Shown one piece after another: positions 1 through 7,757 of a stretch of 40,360 nt of DNA (its first letter is position 1; each line of letters starts with the position of its first letter). Origin of the DNA: an uncultured Clostridium sp. (GTDB taxonomy: Bacteria > Bacillota > Clostridia > Lachnospirales > Lachnospiraceae); contig UQJF01000009.1 of the NCBI GenBank assembly GCA_900541315.1, forward strand, positions 1-40,360. Reading direction: 5' to 3'. A program made the translations under genes and the position numbers. Below the pieces are notes generated by a model. The model made no database searches and had not been told where the DNA came from. It worked only from the letters and a program-made list of their open reading frames with translations.

Positions 1-28
1 CCTTTTCTTTTAATTTTATCAGAAAAGG
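1..28. repeat. Short inverted repeat at the left edge
   Basis: CCTTTTCT at 1-8 pairs with AGAAAAGG at 21-28 around an AT-rich loop. It may be the tail of a terminator for a gene lying to the left of the window. There is no clean T-run on either side, so the role is uncertain. Nothing else is recognisable before the promoter near 157. Confidence 0.3.
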
Positions 29-156
29 GGCGTGTTCACAATTTATTTACTCATGCGTTTGTCATGGTTTTATGCGAATGGTTTTTTGTGCCATGTTTTT
101 TATGAGATAGTATCATGCCGCAGGGCAACACTTTAATAGAAATATGCCAGATAATT

Positions 157-165
157 TGCTATAAT
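157..165 (+). promoter_or_regulatory. Extended -10 promoter for the aldo/keto reductase
   Basis: TGCTATAAT (TG at 157-158, TATAAT at 160-165) is a perfect extended -10 box. No convincing -35 lies 17 bp upstream, which is typical of extended -10 promoters. Transcription would start near 172, giving a leader of about 50 nt that carries the AGGAGG site of the next gene. Confidence 0.55.
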
Positions 166-221
166 AAAGGAAGTGGATTGGAAAAGGAAAGAGGACATTA
201 TATAAAAACAGGAGGAAGAGA

Positions 222-1358
222 ATGAAGTACAGAACCATGCGCTTTATCGGCGGAGAGGAAAATGTGTCCCTTTTGGGTTTAGGATGCATGCGTTTTCCAT
301 TAAAAGAGGACGGAACCATTGACGAAGCCCAGGCAGAGGCAATGATCGAAAGAGCAATAAATGCAGGTATCAATTACATTGACACAGCTTATCCATATCA
401 TAAGGGAGAAAGTGAGCCATTTTTAGGCAGAGCCCTGAAGAAATATCCCAGAAACAGCTTCTATCTGGCAACCAAGCTGCCGGTATGGCTGGTAAACTCT
501 GTAGAAGATGCGGAGAGACTGTTTAAAGAGCAGTTATCCAGGCTTCAGACCAAATATATTGATTATTATCTGCTCCATGCTTTAGATGCAGGCAGATGGG
601 AAAAACTGGTAAAAGAAGGGATCATCCAGTGGGCAGAAGAGAAAAAGGCAAGCGGACAGATCCGTCATCTGGGATTTTCTTTCCATGATACATATTCGGT
701 ATTCAGAAAGATCCTTACTTATCGCCAGTGGGATTTCTGCCAGATCCAGTACAATTATATTGATACCCAGATCCAGGCGGGAGATAAAGGCTATGAGCTT
801 GCAGCTAAAATGGGTGTTCCTATGGTGATCATGGAACCTGTAAAGGGCGGCCGTCTGGCAGAACTGCCGGAAGAAGTAGAGGAAGTTTTAAAAGAAGCAG
901 ATCCGGACCGGTCTGTTGCTTCTTACGCACTGCGTTGGGTAGGAAGTCATGAGAATGTAAAAGTGATCTTAAGCGGAATGTCCTCTATGGAACAGTTAGA
1001 GGATAATCTGGAAACATTTGGAAAATTCCAGCCGCTGACAGAGTTGGAAGAGGAAGCAGTTGAAAAAGCTGCTGACCTGATCCGCAGCCGGATGAAAAAT
1101 GGCTGTACCTCCTGCCGTTACTGTATGCCATGTCCATTTGGAGTAAATATTCCGGAAATGTTCTCCATCTGGAATAACTGCGCTATGTTTGATGAAGCAG
1201 AAAAAGCAAAGAAAGCCTATGGTGAGCAGAAGAAGCAGAATGCATCTGCTGACCTGTGTAAAAAGTGTGGGGCATGCGAAAAGGTCTGTCCTCAGGGATT
1301 ATCCATAAGGGCAGACCTTGAAAAAGTAGCAAAGGAACTGAATACAGAAGAGGTTTAA
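222..1358 (+). CDS. Aldo/keto reductase with C-terminal 4Fe-4S ferredoxin-like domain
   Basis: This is an NAD(P)H-dependent oxidoreductase of the aldo/keto reductase superfamily fused to an iron-sulfur domain (COG1453 type), probably cytosolic. The AKR barrel covers about residues 5-285. The catalytic tetrad is visible as D54, Y59, K85 and H119. The C-terminal 90 residues carry two cysteine clusters, C-x2-C-x2-C-x2-CP near 294-304 and C-x2-C-x2-C-x3-CP near 347-357, which could bind iron-sulfur clusters. The 378-aa length is normal for the fused family. The ATG has an AGGAGG site at a good distance and its own extended -10 promoter. The gene ends in a 4-bp tail-to-tail overlap with the convergent yitT-like gene, so there is no room for a terminator between them. 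The substrate is not predictable. Confidence 0.9.
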   Translation: MKYRTMRFIGGEENVSLLGLGCMRFPLKEDGTIDEAQAEAMIERAINAGINYIDTAYPYHKGESEPFLGRALKKYPRNSFYLATKLPVWLVNSVEDAERLFKEQLSRLQTKYIDYYLLHALDAGRWEKLVKEGIIQWAEEKKASGQIRHLGFSFHDTYSVFRKILTYRQWDFCQIQYNYIDTQIQAGDKGYELAAKMGVPMVIMEPVKGGRLAELPEEVEEVLKEADPDRSVASYALRWVGSHENVKVILSGMSSMEQLEDNLETFGKFQPLTELEEEAVEKAADLIRSRMKNGCTSCRYCMPCPFGVNIPEMFSIWNNCAMFDEAEKAKKAYGEQKKQNASADLCKKCGACEKVCPQGLSIRADLEKVAKELNTEEV

Positions 1359-2224
1359 TTTGCAAGAAAGCCTTTTCCGATGATCTCGCTGGAATTGGAG
1401 ATCAGCATAAATGCAGTAGGCTCTACACGTTTAATATAGTTGCGGAGCTTTAATGCCTGACTGCGTTTCATGGTAGTCATGATAACGGTCTTATCATGGT
1501 GAGTGAAAGCACCCTCTGCGTGGTATACAGTAGCACTGCGGTTTAAATCATTGATAATGAAATCACATATAGGTTTCGGATCATCGCAGATAATATTGAA
1601 ACATTTGCAAAGGTTGATATTCTCGATCACATCATCGATCACCAGTGATTTTGCGGCAAGACCGATAGTAGAGAACAGACCGGTCTCCACGCCGAAAATA
1701 AAGTAGGAAGCGATAACAGAGGCAATGTCTACTAACATCAGTACGGTACCGATATTCATGCTGGAATATTTCTTTAAGATCATGGCAATGATGTCGGTGC
1801 CGCCGCTGGATGCCCCGATATTAAAGAGGATCGCAGTTCCCACAGCCGGAAGGAAGATGGCAAACATCAGCTCAAGAAGCGGCTGGCTGGTAAGCGGTGC
1901 GCTTAATGGGCAGAAACGCTCAAGAAGGGATAAGCTGACGGACATGACCATGGTTGCGTATACAGTTTTCAATCCAAAGCCTTTGCCCAGGAATAAGAAT
2001 CCGAACAGCAGAAGGGCTGTATTGGTAACAGATGTAAAATCACTGGCAGACCAGTGGGTCAGCTGGCTGACAACAGTGGAAAAACCGGTGATGCCACCAA
2101 AGGCGAAGTGGTTCGGGAATTTGAAAAAGTAGATTCCTACTACCATGATCCAGATACTGACGGTAATTAATCCATATTCATAAATGGTACGCAAAAATGG
2201 ACTTTTTATTTCTTTCATCATCAT
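1355..2224 (-). CDS. YitT family membrane protein (DUF161 + DUF2179)
   Basis: This is an integral membrane protein of the YitT family, of unknown function, common in Firmicutes. Five to six hydrophobic segments fill residues 15-200, with the family-typical FPNHFAFGGITG and ASSGGTDIIAMIL stretches. A soluble C-terminal DUF2179 domain, a PII-like fold, covers about 210-285. The 289-aa length is typical. Three ATG codons lie in tandem at the start. The AAGGAG site at 2238-2243 lies 13 nt from the first and 19 nt from the third, so the first is favoured, though the spacing is long. It converges on the aldo/keto reductase gene with a 4-bp overlap of the ends, and is divergent from the M20 peptidase gene. 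Confidence 0.9.
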   Translation of the reverse strand: MMMKEIKSPFLRTIYEYGLITVSIWIMVVGIYFFKFPNHFAFGGITGFSTVVSQLTHWSASDFTSVTNTALLLFGFLFLGKGFGLKTVYATMVMSVSLSLLERFCPLSAPLTSQPLLELMFAIFLPAVGTAILFNIGASSGGTDIIAMILKKYSSMNIGTVLMLVDIASVIASYFIFGVETGLFSTIGLAAKSLVIDDVIENINLCKCFNIICDDPKPICDFIINDLNRSATVYHAEGAFTHHDKTVIMTTMKRSQALKLRNYIKRVEPTAFMLISNSSEIIGKGFLAN

Positions 2225-2273
2225 AATGACTTAAATGCTCCTTGATCATATTTCTTAATTTTATTAAGTGGGC

Positions 2274-2314
2274 TTTTCATATCCTTAACCCTCTCTTATA
2301 ATAGTAGGGTAAGG
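2274..2314 (+). promoter_or_regulatory. Promoter within an imperfect inverted repeat (divergent intergenic region)
   Basis: TTTTCA (2274-2279), 17 bp and TATAAT (2297-2302) form a plausible promoter for the M20 peptidase gene. CCTTAACCCT (2283-2292) and AGGGTAAGG (2306-2314) form an inverted repeat, off by one base, that brackets the -10 box. The same AT core reads as TATTAT on the other strand, toward yitT, so this could be an operator controlling both directions. The operator role is inference. Confidence 0.4.
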
Positions 2315-2412
2315 TTACAAGTGCAATCACCTTTTTTGCTAATATAACCACAATAAAATGGCTGTGATAAGCGCTGGAGTGTGAGTTGCTTAGAAAGGAG
2401 AAGGTAATTACT

Positions 2413-3615
2413 ATGGAAAGAGAAAAACAGGAAGCCTGGGAACTGGCAAAACAGCTGGTGCAGATCGACAGCTCAGATCCCGGAGCCTATGAAGAAGAGA
2501 TCGGTCTGTGGATCACAGACTGGTTCAAGAAACAGATCGCAGACTTTGGGGGCCAGCTGGCAGACCAGATCCATGTAAGCCGTCTGGAAGTTCTGCCCGG
2601 ACGTTATAATGTAATGGCAAAGATACCTGGAAAAACAGAAGGACCGGGACTTATTTATATCTGCCATATGGATACGGTCATGCTGGGGGATGGCTGGGAT
2701 GAGGATATTTCCCCGCTGGATGCTATGATCCGTGACGGAAAAATGTATGGTCGTGGTGCCTGTGATATGAAATCCGGTCTTGCCTGTGCTTTAACTGCCT
2801 TTAAAAATATGGTAAAGAAGGTGGGAGAAAGAGGCGAACTGCCAGAAAAGCCATTTTCCATGATCTGTTCCGTAGATGAAGAGGACTTTATGCGTGGTGT
2901 AGAAGCTGCTATTAAGGCCGGATGGGTCACAAAAAATGACTGGATCCTAGATACAGAGCCAACTGACGGCCAGATCCAGGTAGCCCACAAGGGAAGGACC
3001 TGGTTTGAACTGACCATGACAGGAATTACTGCCCATGCCAGCAATCCATGGAAGGGAGCCGATGCTATCGCAGCTATGGCAGAAGCCATCAGCAGCATAA
3101 GAAAAGAGATCAGGGCATGCCCGTCTCATCATGATCTGGGAATTTCTACAGTCACTTTTGGTCAGATCACTGGCGGCTACCGTCCATATGTAGTTCCGGA
3201 CAGTGCGAAAGTCTGGATTGATATGCGTCTGGTCCCGCCTACAGATACAGCGGCAGCCAAAGCCATTGTAGACCGGGCTATCAGGAAAGCAGAGGAAGAG
3301 ATACCGGGAGTTAAAGGAAGTTATATTATTACCGGAGACAGACCATATGTAGAAAAAGATGATGATTCAGAGCTTTTGGCGAATTTAAAGGCAGCTGTAA
3401 AGGAAACAACGGGAGAAGAAGCTGTAGTAGGTTCCTTTAACGGTTACACAGATACAGCAGTAATCGCAGGGACTTTGATGAACCACAACTGCATGTCTTA
3501 TGGACCGGGAAGTCTGGAGCTGGCTCACAAGCCAAATGAGTATGTTCCGTATGAAGATGTGTGCAGAGTGGAGAAGGTGTTGTCTGTTCTGGCTGAAAAT
3601 GTGCTGTTTAGCTGA
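2413..3615 (+). CDS. M20 family metallopeptidase (ArgE/DapE/CPG2 type)
   Basis: This is a zinc-dependent amidohydrolase or peptidase of the M20 family, cytosolic, likely acting on an N-acylated amino acid or a small peptide. The metal-site motifs are clear: HMDTV (H85, D87), GRGACDMKSG (D118), DEE (155-157) and a C-terminal LAHKPNE histidine. The dimerisation domain lies in the middle (about 190-300), with the usual TAHASNPWKGADAI segment. I start at ATG 2413. An upstream in-frame TTG at 2386 would place the AGAAAGGAG site inside the coding region, so it is unlikely. The length is 400 aa. It is distinct from the YgeY-like M20 enzyme at 11104. The substrate cannot be assigned from sequence; DapE, ArgE and carnosinase-like roles are all possible. 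Confidence 0.88.
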   Translation: MEREKQEAWELAKQLVQIDSSDPGAYEEEIGLWITDWFKKQIADFGGQLADQIHVSRLEVLPGRYNVMAKIPGKTEGPGLIYICHMDTVMLGDGWDEDISPLDAMIRDGKMYGRGACDMKSGLACALTAFKNMVKKVGERGELPEKPFSMICSVDEEDFMRGVEAAIKAGWVTKNDWILDTEPTDGQIQVAHKGRTWFELTMTGITAHASNPWKGADAIAAMAEAISSIRKEIRACPSHHDLGISTVTFGQITGGYRPYVVPDSAKVWIDMRLVPPTDTAAAKAIVDRAIRKAEEEIPGVKGSYIITGDRPYVEKDDDSELLANLKAAVKETTGEEAVVGSFNGYTDTAVIAGTLMNHNCMSYGPGSLELAHKPNEYVPYEDVCRVEKVLSVLAENVLFS

Positions 3616-3666
3616 GGATTTCCGTATTTTTAAGACTTATTTAATGATTTTCATGGGGTATTGGTT

Positions 3667-3695
3667 TTGCCTTTTAAAAGAAAGTGTGCTATAGT
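3667..3695 (+). promoter_or_regulatory. Promoter for the nucleotidyltransferase gene
   Basis: TTGCCT (3667-3672), a 17-bp spacer, and TATAGT (3690-3695) preceded by TG at 3687-3688, an extended -10. The start would be near 3702 with a leader of about 70 nt. An inverted repeat (3623-3638 and 3736-3752) encloses the promoter. Confidence 0.6.
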
Positions 3696-3771
3696 GTAAC
3701 CAATGCGCAGAACATGGATTTCTGTGGTTTTATAAAAGTCTTATTAAATACGTGGTTTAAGGAGAAAAAGT

Positions 3772-4692
3772 ATGAAAGAAACTGCATTGGTGATCATGGC
3801 AGCTGGTATTGGCAGCCGTTTTGGCGGCGGAATTAAGCAGTTAGCACCGGTTGGCCCAAATGGTGAGATCATCATGGATTATTCCATTCATGATGCTATT
3901 GAAGCAGGATTTAATAAAGTAGTATTTATTATCCGTAAAGATCTGGAAAAGGATTTTAAGGAGATCATCGGAAACAGGATCGAAAAACAGATCCCGGTCA
4001 TCTACGCATACCAGGAGCTGGATGCTCTTCCAGAAGGATATGAAGTGACAGAAGGACGTACCAAGCCGTGGGGAACCGGTCAGGCAGTTCTTACTGTAAA
4101 GGGCCTGATCGACTGCCCATTCCTCGTTATCAATGCAGATGACTATTACGGAAAAAAAGGCTTCTGCAAGATCCATGAATATATGGTAAATGAGATGAAA
4201 GAGGACGAAGATGTTTATGACATCTGCATGGGCGGTTTTATCTTAAAGAATACCTTAAGCGACAACGGCGCTGTTACCAGAGGTGTCTGCGAAGAGGAAA
4301 ATGGCATTCTGAAAAAAGTAACAGAGACTTATAATATCCGCATGATGGAAGATGGGCTTCACGCATCAGATGATGCAGGAAATCCTGTAAAGGTGCTTCC
4401 TGAGCAGCTGGTTTCCATGAATATGTGGGGACTTCCGGTCAGCTTCTTAAACGAACTGGAAAAAGGCTTCCCTGAATTCTTAGATAACTTAAAGCCAGGT
4501 GATATCAAAGCAGAATACCTCCTTCCAAAGATCATTGATCAGTTAGTACACGAAGGCAAAGCAAAGGTCCGTGTTCTGGATACACCGGATAAGTGGTTCG
4601 GTGTTACCTATAAAGAAGACAAGCAGGCAGTTGTAGATGCCATCAGAGGTCTGATCAGCGCCGGAGTTTATAAAGAGAAGCTGTTTGATTAA
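3772..4692 (+). CDS. Sugar-nucleotidyltransferase-like protein (NTP transferase fold)
   Basis: This is a GT-A fold nucleotidyltransferase that probably joins an NTP to a sugar-1-phosphate or phosphorylated alcohol. The N-terminal signature (LVIMAAGIGSRFGGG followed by IKQL, residues 6-24) is the NTP-binding loop with the conserved Arg and Lys. GTGQAV near 102 and NADDYYG near 122 are the base-binding and metal-binding motifs. At 306 aa it matches stand-alone NTP transferases of Lachnospiraceae and lacks the left-handed beta-helix of GlmU or GlgC. It is monocistronic, with its own promoter at 3667-3695, an AAGGAG site 7 nt before the ATG, and a strong terminator at 4731. The sugar substrate is unknown. 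Confidence 0.82.
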   Translation: MKETALVIMAAGIGSRFGGGIKQLAPVGPNGEIIMDYSIHDAIEAGFNKVVFIIRKDLEKDFKEIIGNRIEKQIPVIYAYQELDALPEGYEVTEGRTKPWGTGQAVLTVKGLIDCPFLVINADDYYGKKGFCKIHEYMVNEMKEDEDVYDICMGGFILKNTLSDNGAVTRGVCEEENGILKKVTETYNIRMMEDGLHASDDAGNPVKVLPEQLVSMNMWGLPVSFLNELEKGFPEFLDNLKPGDIKAEYLLPKIIDQLVHEGKAKVRVLDTPDKWFGVTYKEDKQAVVDAIRGLISAGVYKEKLFD

Positions 4693-4730
4693 TTAAACAG
4701 GTAATGTAGAAAATATACTATGTAATATAG

Positions 4731-4776
4731 AAGACACAGCAGAAATGCAATTTACGCTTTCTGCTGTGTCTTTTTT
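4731..4776 (+). terminator. Intrinsic terminator after the nucleotidyltransferase gene
   Basis: AAGACACAGCAGAAA (4731-4745) pairs perfectly over 15 bp with TTTCTGCTGTGTCTT (4758-4772). The 12-nt loop and the following T-run to 4776 make this a textbook Rho-independent terminator. Confidence 0.92.
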
Positions 4777-5032
4777 GTGGTTCAAAACCTTTAGCAGTTG
4801 GCGCAATGACAAAAGTGCAGCTGAATGCAGAACTTCAAAAAGGCGTTGATTCTATTTGATCTATATGCTCTATTTTTTACGCTTATTTCAAGAAAACAGC
4901 CTAACAGTCAGGCAAAAAGGAAACGAAAGCGATATTGCTCGGGTATAAAGGATGGACTGAGACTAAAAAGTACGATAAAATCAGTATTAGAAATGATACC
5001 CTGAAATCAGGAGTTGATGGAGAATATTTGTT
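4777..5032. other. Gap with a possible gene remnant
   Basis: This stretch between the terminator and the GNAT gene has no long ORF. At 4806 an ATG opens a 17-codon reading frame (MTKVQLNAELQKGVDSI) that stops at a TGA. It looks like the N-terminus of a small antitoxin-like protein that has decayed, but it has no ribosome binding site and the similarity is from memory only. The rest, up to the GNAT start, is AT-rich with nothing recognisable. Confidence 0.3.
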
Positions 5033-5458
5033 ATGATCAGAAAGATGCAGAACATAGATATTAATAGAGTTGCTGACATATGGTTAAAGACCAATCTAAA
5101 AGCACATTATTTTATTTCTGAGCAATATTGGAAAAGTAATTATGAATTAGTGAAAGAAATGATGTCACAAGCGGAAGTCTATGTGTATGAAGATGATAAA
5201 ATGATTCAAGGATTTGTAGGAATAAGTAACGAATACATTGAAGGTATTTTTGTTCCTGATGAAATGCAGTCATGTGGTATAGGTAAACTTTTATTAGATT
5301 ATATCAAGAATAAAAAACTTAGATTACGGTTAAATGTATATCAGAAGAATATCAGAGCCCTTTCTTTTTACCAAAGAGAAGGGTTCGATATTCAATGTGA
5401 AGGATCAGATGCAGCTACTGGTGAAAAGGAATACACAATGTTGTGGCAGCAGAAATAG
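5033..5458 (+). CDS. GNAT family N-acetyltransferase (YjaB-like)
   Basis: This is a small acetyl-CoA-dependent N-acetyltransferase. At 141 aa it is a single GNAT domain. Motif A is visible as EYIEGIFVPDEMQSCGIGKL (about 67-86), with the Q-x-x-G-x-G acetyl-CoA pyrophosphate loop, and motif B as LNVYQKNIRALSFYQREGF (about 99-117). It resembles the YjaB/YiaC group. The ribosome binding site is weak (GATGGAG about 10 nt before ATG). The coding sequence is visibly richer in AT than its neighbours and sits between a decayed region and a short repeat, which suggests recent transfer. The substrate, whether protein, antibiotic or metabolite, is not predictable. Confidence 0.8.
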   Translation: MIRKMQNIDINRVADIWLKTNLKAHYFISEQYWKSNYELVKEMMSQAEVYVYEDDKMIQGFVGISNEYIEGIFVPDEMQSCGIGKLLLDYIKNKKLRLRLNVYQKNIRALSFYQREGFDIQCEGSDAATGEKEYTMLWQQK

Positions 5459-5559
5459 AAAGCGGAATTTATCACAGGTGAAAACATCTGCCAAGAGAAA
5501 ATCTTATCAATACGAGAGAATATTGAATAAAACTCATCACTGTCGCCTATACTATAAAA

Positions 5560-5597
5560 ACGGAATCAGTACAGTTATTTACGAAACGATGTACTGG
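5560..5597 (+). repeat. Element E, copy 1 (short hairpin repeat)
   Basis: These 38 bases match 13876-13912 with two substitutions and one indel, and weaker similarity continues about 10 bp downstream. CAGTACA (5567-5573) and TGTACTG (5590-5596) form a perfect 7-bp stem. The frame running into yyaC translates to ISTVIYETMYW, and the second copy can encode the same peptide, so it may be a relic of a coding sequence rather than an RNA element. Confidence 0.55.
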
Positions 5598-5654
5598 TTA
5601 GGTTATAAGAAAACAGGCAAACATGAAACGGATACCGGGGTGGAGAACTTGGCG

Positions 5655-6254
5655 ATGAGATTGTGGAAGTCTTTTCGTATGCAGCGAAGAGGCGATATTT
5701 CTTATTATGATACAATGGGGGAGTTTGAGGCGGAGCGGTTTGCGGTGAATTTGAACCAGCTGATCGCCGAGGAAATGGTAGAAAAACAGAAAGCAGGGGT
5801 AATATTTCTGTGTATCGGTACAGATCGTTCTACAGGGGACAGTCTGGGGCCGCTGGTGGGGCATAAGCTTCGAAAATACAGATTGAAAAAGGCGGCTGTG
5901 ATCGGAACTCTGGATAAGCCGGTCCATGCCATGAACTTAGAGCTTTATGCAGCCTATATACACAACCATTTCCCAAATCATGTGGTAGTGGCCATCGATG
6001 CATCCGTAGGAAGTCCGGATCACGTTGGATTTGCAACATTGGGAAAAGGGGCACTGCAGCCGGGACTGGGAGTTTCCAAGGAACTGGGAGAAGTAGGGGA
6101 TATTTCCATTACCGGGATCGTGGGCGGTGCAGGCAATCATGATCCTGTGATGCTCCAGAGTGTGAGGCTTTCTATGGTGATGAAAATGGCAGACTGTATA
6201 TGTGAAAGCATTGCCCTTGTCGAACGATTTTGGGAAAATACAGCCATAATATGA
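5655..6254 (+). CDS. yyaC: Spore protease-like protein YyaC
   Basis: This is a DUF1256/YyaC family protein, structurally related to the germination protease GPR and found only in endospore formers. Family signatures are visible: FLCIGTDRSTGDSLGPLVG near residues 55-73, then AIDASVG and SITGIVGGAGNHDP. These include the aspartates thought to form the GPR-like active site. The reading frame stays open upstream to 5334, but that part overlaps the GNAT gene and does not look like YyaC. ATG 5655 has a GGAG at 5642-5645 and gives 199 aa, close to the Bacillus protein. It is probably expressed during sporulation, though no sigma-F or sigma-G promoter was recognised. It is immediately followed by the LysM protein gene. 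Confidence 0.88.
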   Translation: MRLWKSFRMQRRGDISYYDTMGEFEAERFAVNLNQLIAEEMVEKQKAGVIFLCIGTDRSTGDSLGPLVGHKLRKYRLKKAAVIGTLDKPVHAMNLELYAAYIHNHFPNHVVVAIDASVGSPDHVGFATLGKGALQPGLGVSKELGEVGDISITGIVGGAGNHDPVMLQSVRLSMVMKMADCICESIALVERFWENTAII

Positions 6255-6261
6255 CAAAAAT

Positions 6262-6321
6262 TTAGCACCTCTTTTGCTATTCTTATGTGAGAACATATAG
6301 GAACAGCAAAAGGGGTGTTAA
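6262..6321 (+). promoter_or_regulatory. Long hairpin that buries the ribosome binding site of the LysM protein gene
   Basis: TTAGCACCTCTTTTGCT (6262-6278) pairs with AGCAAAAGGGGTGTTAA (6305-6321) at 15 of 17 positions, with one of the others a possible wobble. A smaller hairpin (TATGT-GAGA-ACATA, 6284-6297) caps it. The AAGGGG Shine-Dalgarno (about 6310-6315) lies inside the 3' arm, 8 nt before ATG 6324. Folding would block translation, so this is a candidate translational switch. No T-run follows, so it is not a terminator. Confidence 0.5.
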
Positions 6322-6323
6322 AT

Positions 6324-7601
6324 ATGGGCGAATTATATGAGCTTTATCCCAAACTGCCGAAAAATATCCGGCAGATCGGGGAACGTGATACAGTATTGCG
6401 GCTTTATGTGGAAGATTATGTGAATACATATTTAAAGCGGCTGAAACCAGGAAATGGGCAGAATCTCCGTGTGGGGCTGCTTCTTGGAAACCGGGAGATC
6501 CATGAGGACATGCCGTATGTATTTGTGGATGGTGCCATGGAAATGGAACTGCTGCCTCAGGACGGTGAAAAGGTGGTATTTACAGAGGAAGCCTGGAAAA
6601 GGGCATATCAACAGGTAGAGACCATGTTCCCAAGAAGAACGGTTCAGGGCTGGTTTTTATGCGCAGGAGAAGGCATTACCTTAAATCCGCTGAATTACTG
6701 GCGGCAGCACAGCCAGTATTTTACAGGAAAAAACCAGCTGATGTATTTAAACAGCGGTCTGGATGGGGAAGAAGCGGTTTACATCACATCCACAGATGGC
6801 TTTTATCAGCTGCGTGGCTACAGCATTTATTATGAGCGTAACCAGCTGATGCAGGATTATATGATTGCCAGAAAGGATATCCTTCGGGAGGAAAGCAGGA
6901 CAGATGACCGGGCGATCCGTGATTTCCGCAAAAAAATGGACGAGCACAGAACGGCGGCTGTACAGCAGAAAAGTACGGTAAATGTCCTTTCCGGCCTTTG
7001 CAGCGTACTGGCAGTCATGGTACTGGCCGGAGGTGTTGCCATGTTCAATAATTATAAAAAGCTTCATGAAATGGAAGAGGTAGTGGCATCAGCAGACCCG
7101 GGGGCAGTGATCCGGGAAGCAAGAGGCGGTGTATATCCAAGTGAGGGGGAGAAAAAAAGCCGGGAATCAGCCATGGAGGTATTGCCGGAGACTATGGTGC
7201 CGGATGATGGGTTGTCTGGAACTGAAACAGACACTTCAGAGAGTGGAAGTGAAGCTGGTGCCGCAGATGCAATGGTTTCAGGGCAGACAGATGCTGTTTC
7301 CGGGACAAACGAAGATACAGCCCGGTCAGGACAGATGCTGCAGTCCAAGGTGGCTGGTTCCGGTCAGGAATCTGTACCGGAAACAACAGATGGCGCATCT
7401 GCACAAACCACTGCTGCTTTTGCAGAACCTGCTAATTCCACACCATCTTACAAAGTATATATAGTAGGTGAAGGAGAGACGCTTTATGGAATCTGTTTTA
7501 AGGAGTACAATAATATCAGAAAGCTGGAAGAGATCTGCCGTATTAATTCCCTGACAGATGAAAACAGTATTTATGCGGGCCAGAAGCTGCTGCTTCCCTG
7601 A
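6324..7601 (+). CDS. Membrane-anchored LysM protein with an MPN/JAB-like N-terminal domain
   Basis: This 425-aa protein of unknown function has three parts. Residues about 25-172 resemble an MPN (Mov34/JAB) fold: VGLLLG at 50-55, FTEEAWKRAYQQV near 86-98, GW at 109-110, QHSQYF near 128-133 and EAVYI near 150-154. They lack the JAMM metal motif, so the domain would be catalytically inactive. A single transmembrane helix follows at about 219-242. The outer part is Ser/Thr/Glu/Gly-rich and low in complexity, and a C-terminal LysM (about 376-425) should bind peptidoglycan. The topology would be cytoplasmic MPN and extracytoplasmic LysM. ATG 6324 is chosen over GTG 6315 because the AAGGGG site spans the GTG. 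The LysM and TM calls are firm; the MPN call is an inference from pattern. Confidence 0.75.
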   Translation: MGELYELYPKLPKNIRQIGERDTVLRLYVEDYVNTYLKRLKPGNGQNLRVGLLLGNREIHEDMPYVFVDGAMEMELLPQDGEKVVFTEEAWKRAYQQVETMFPRRTVQGWFLCAGEGITLNPLNYWRQHSQYFTGKNQLMYLNSGLDGEEAVYITSTDGFYQLRGYSIYYERNQLMQDYMIARKDILREESRTDDRAIRDFRKKMDEHRTAAVQQKSTVNVLSGLCSVLAVMVLAGGVAMFNNYKKLHEMEEVVASADPGAVIREARGGVYPSEGEKKSRESAMEVLPETMVPDDGLSGTETDTSESGSEAGAADAMVSGQTDAVSGTNEDTARSGQMLQSKVAGSGQESVPETTDGASAQTTAAFAEPANSTPSYKVYIVGEGETLYGICFKEYNNIRKLEEICRINSLTDENSIYAGQKLLLP

Positions 7602-7757
7602 AATGTTCCAAAAAGTCAGAGATATTCAGATTTATTCAGAGCTATTTGCATGGATTAGTTGTCGATTTTTCCAGTGAAATGTTGTATACTTAAGCGGGTG
7701 TAAGAGAATATGAACATTATACGATTGCTATAAAAGAACATTTCACAGGAGACAAGG

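Noticed and set aside
5334..5654. Long N-terminal extension of YyaC
   Set aside because: It overlaps the GNAT gene, contains element E and does not match the family. ATG 5655 has a proper ribosome binding site and gives the usual length.
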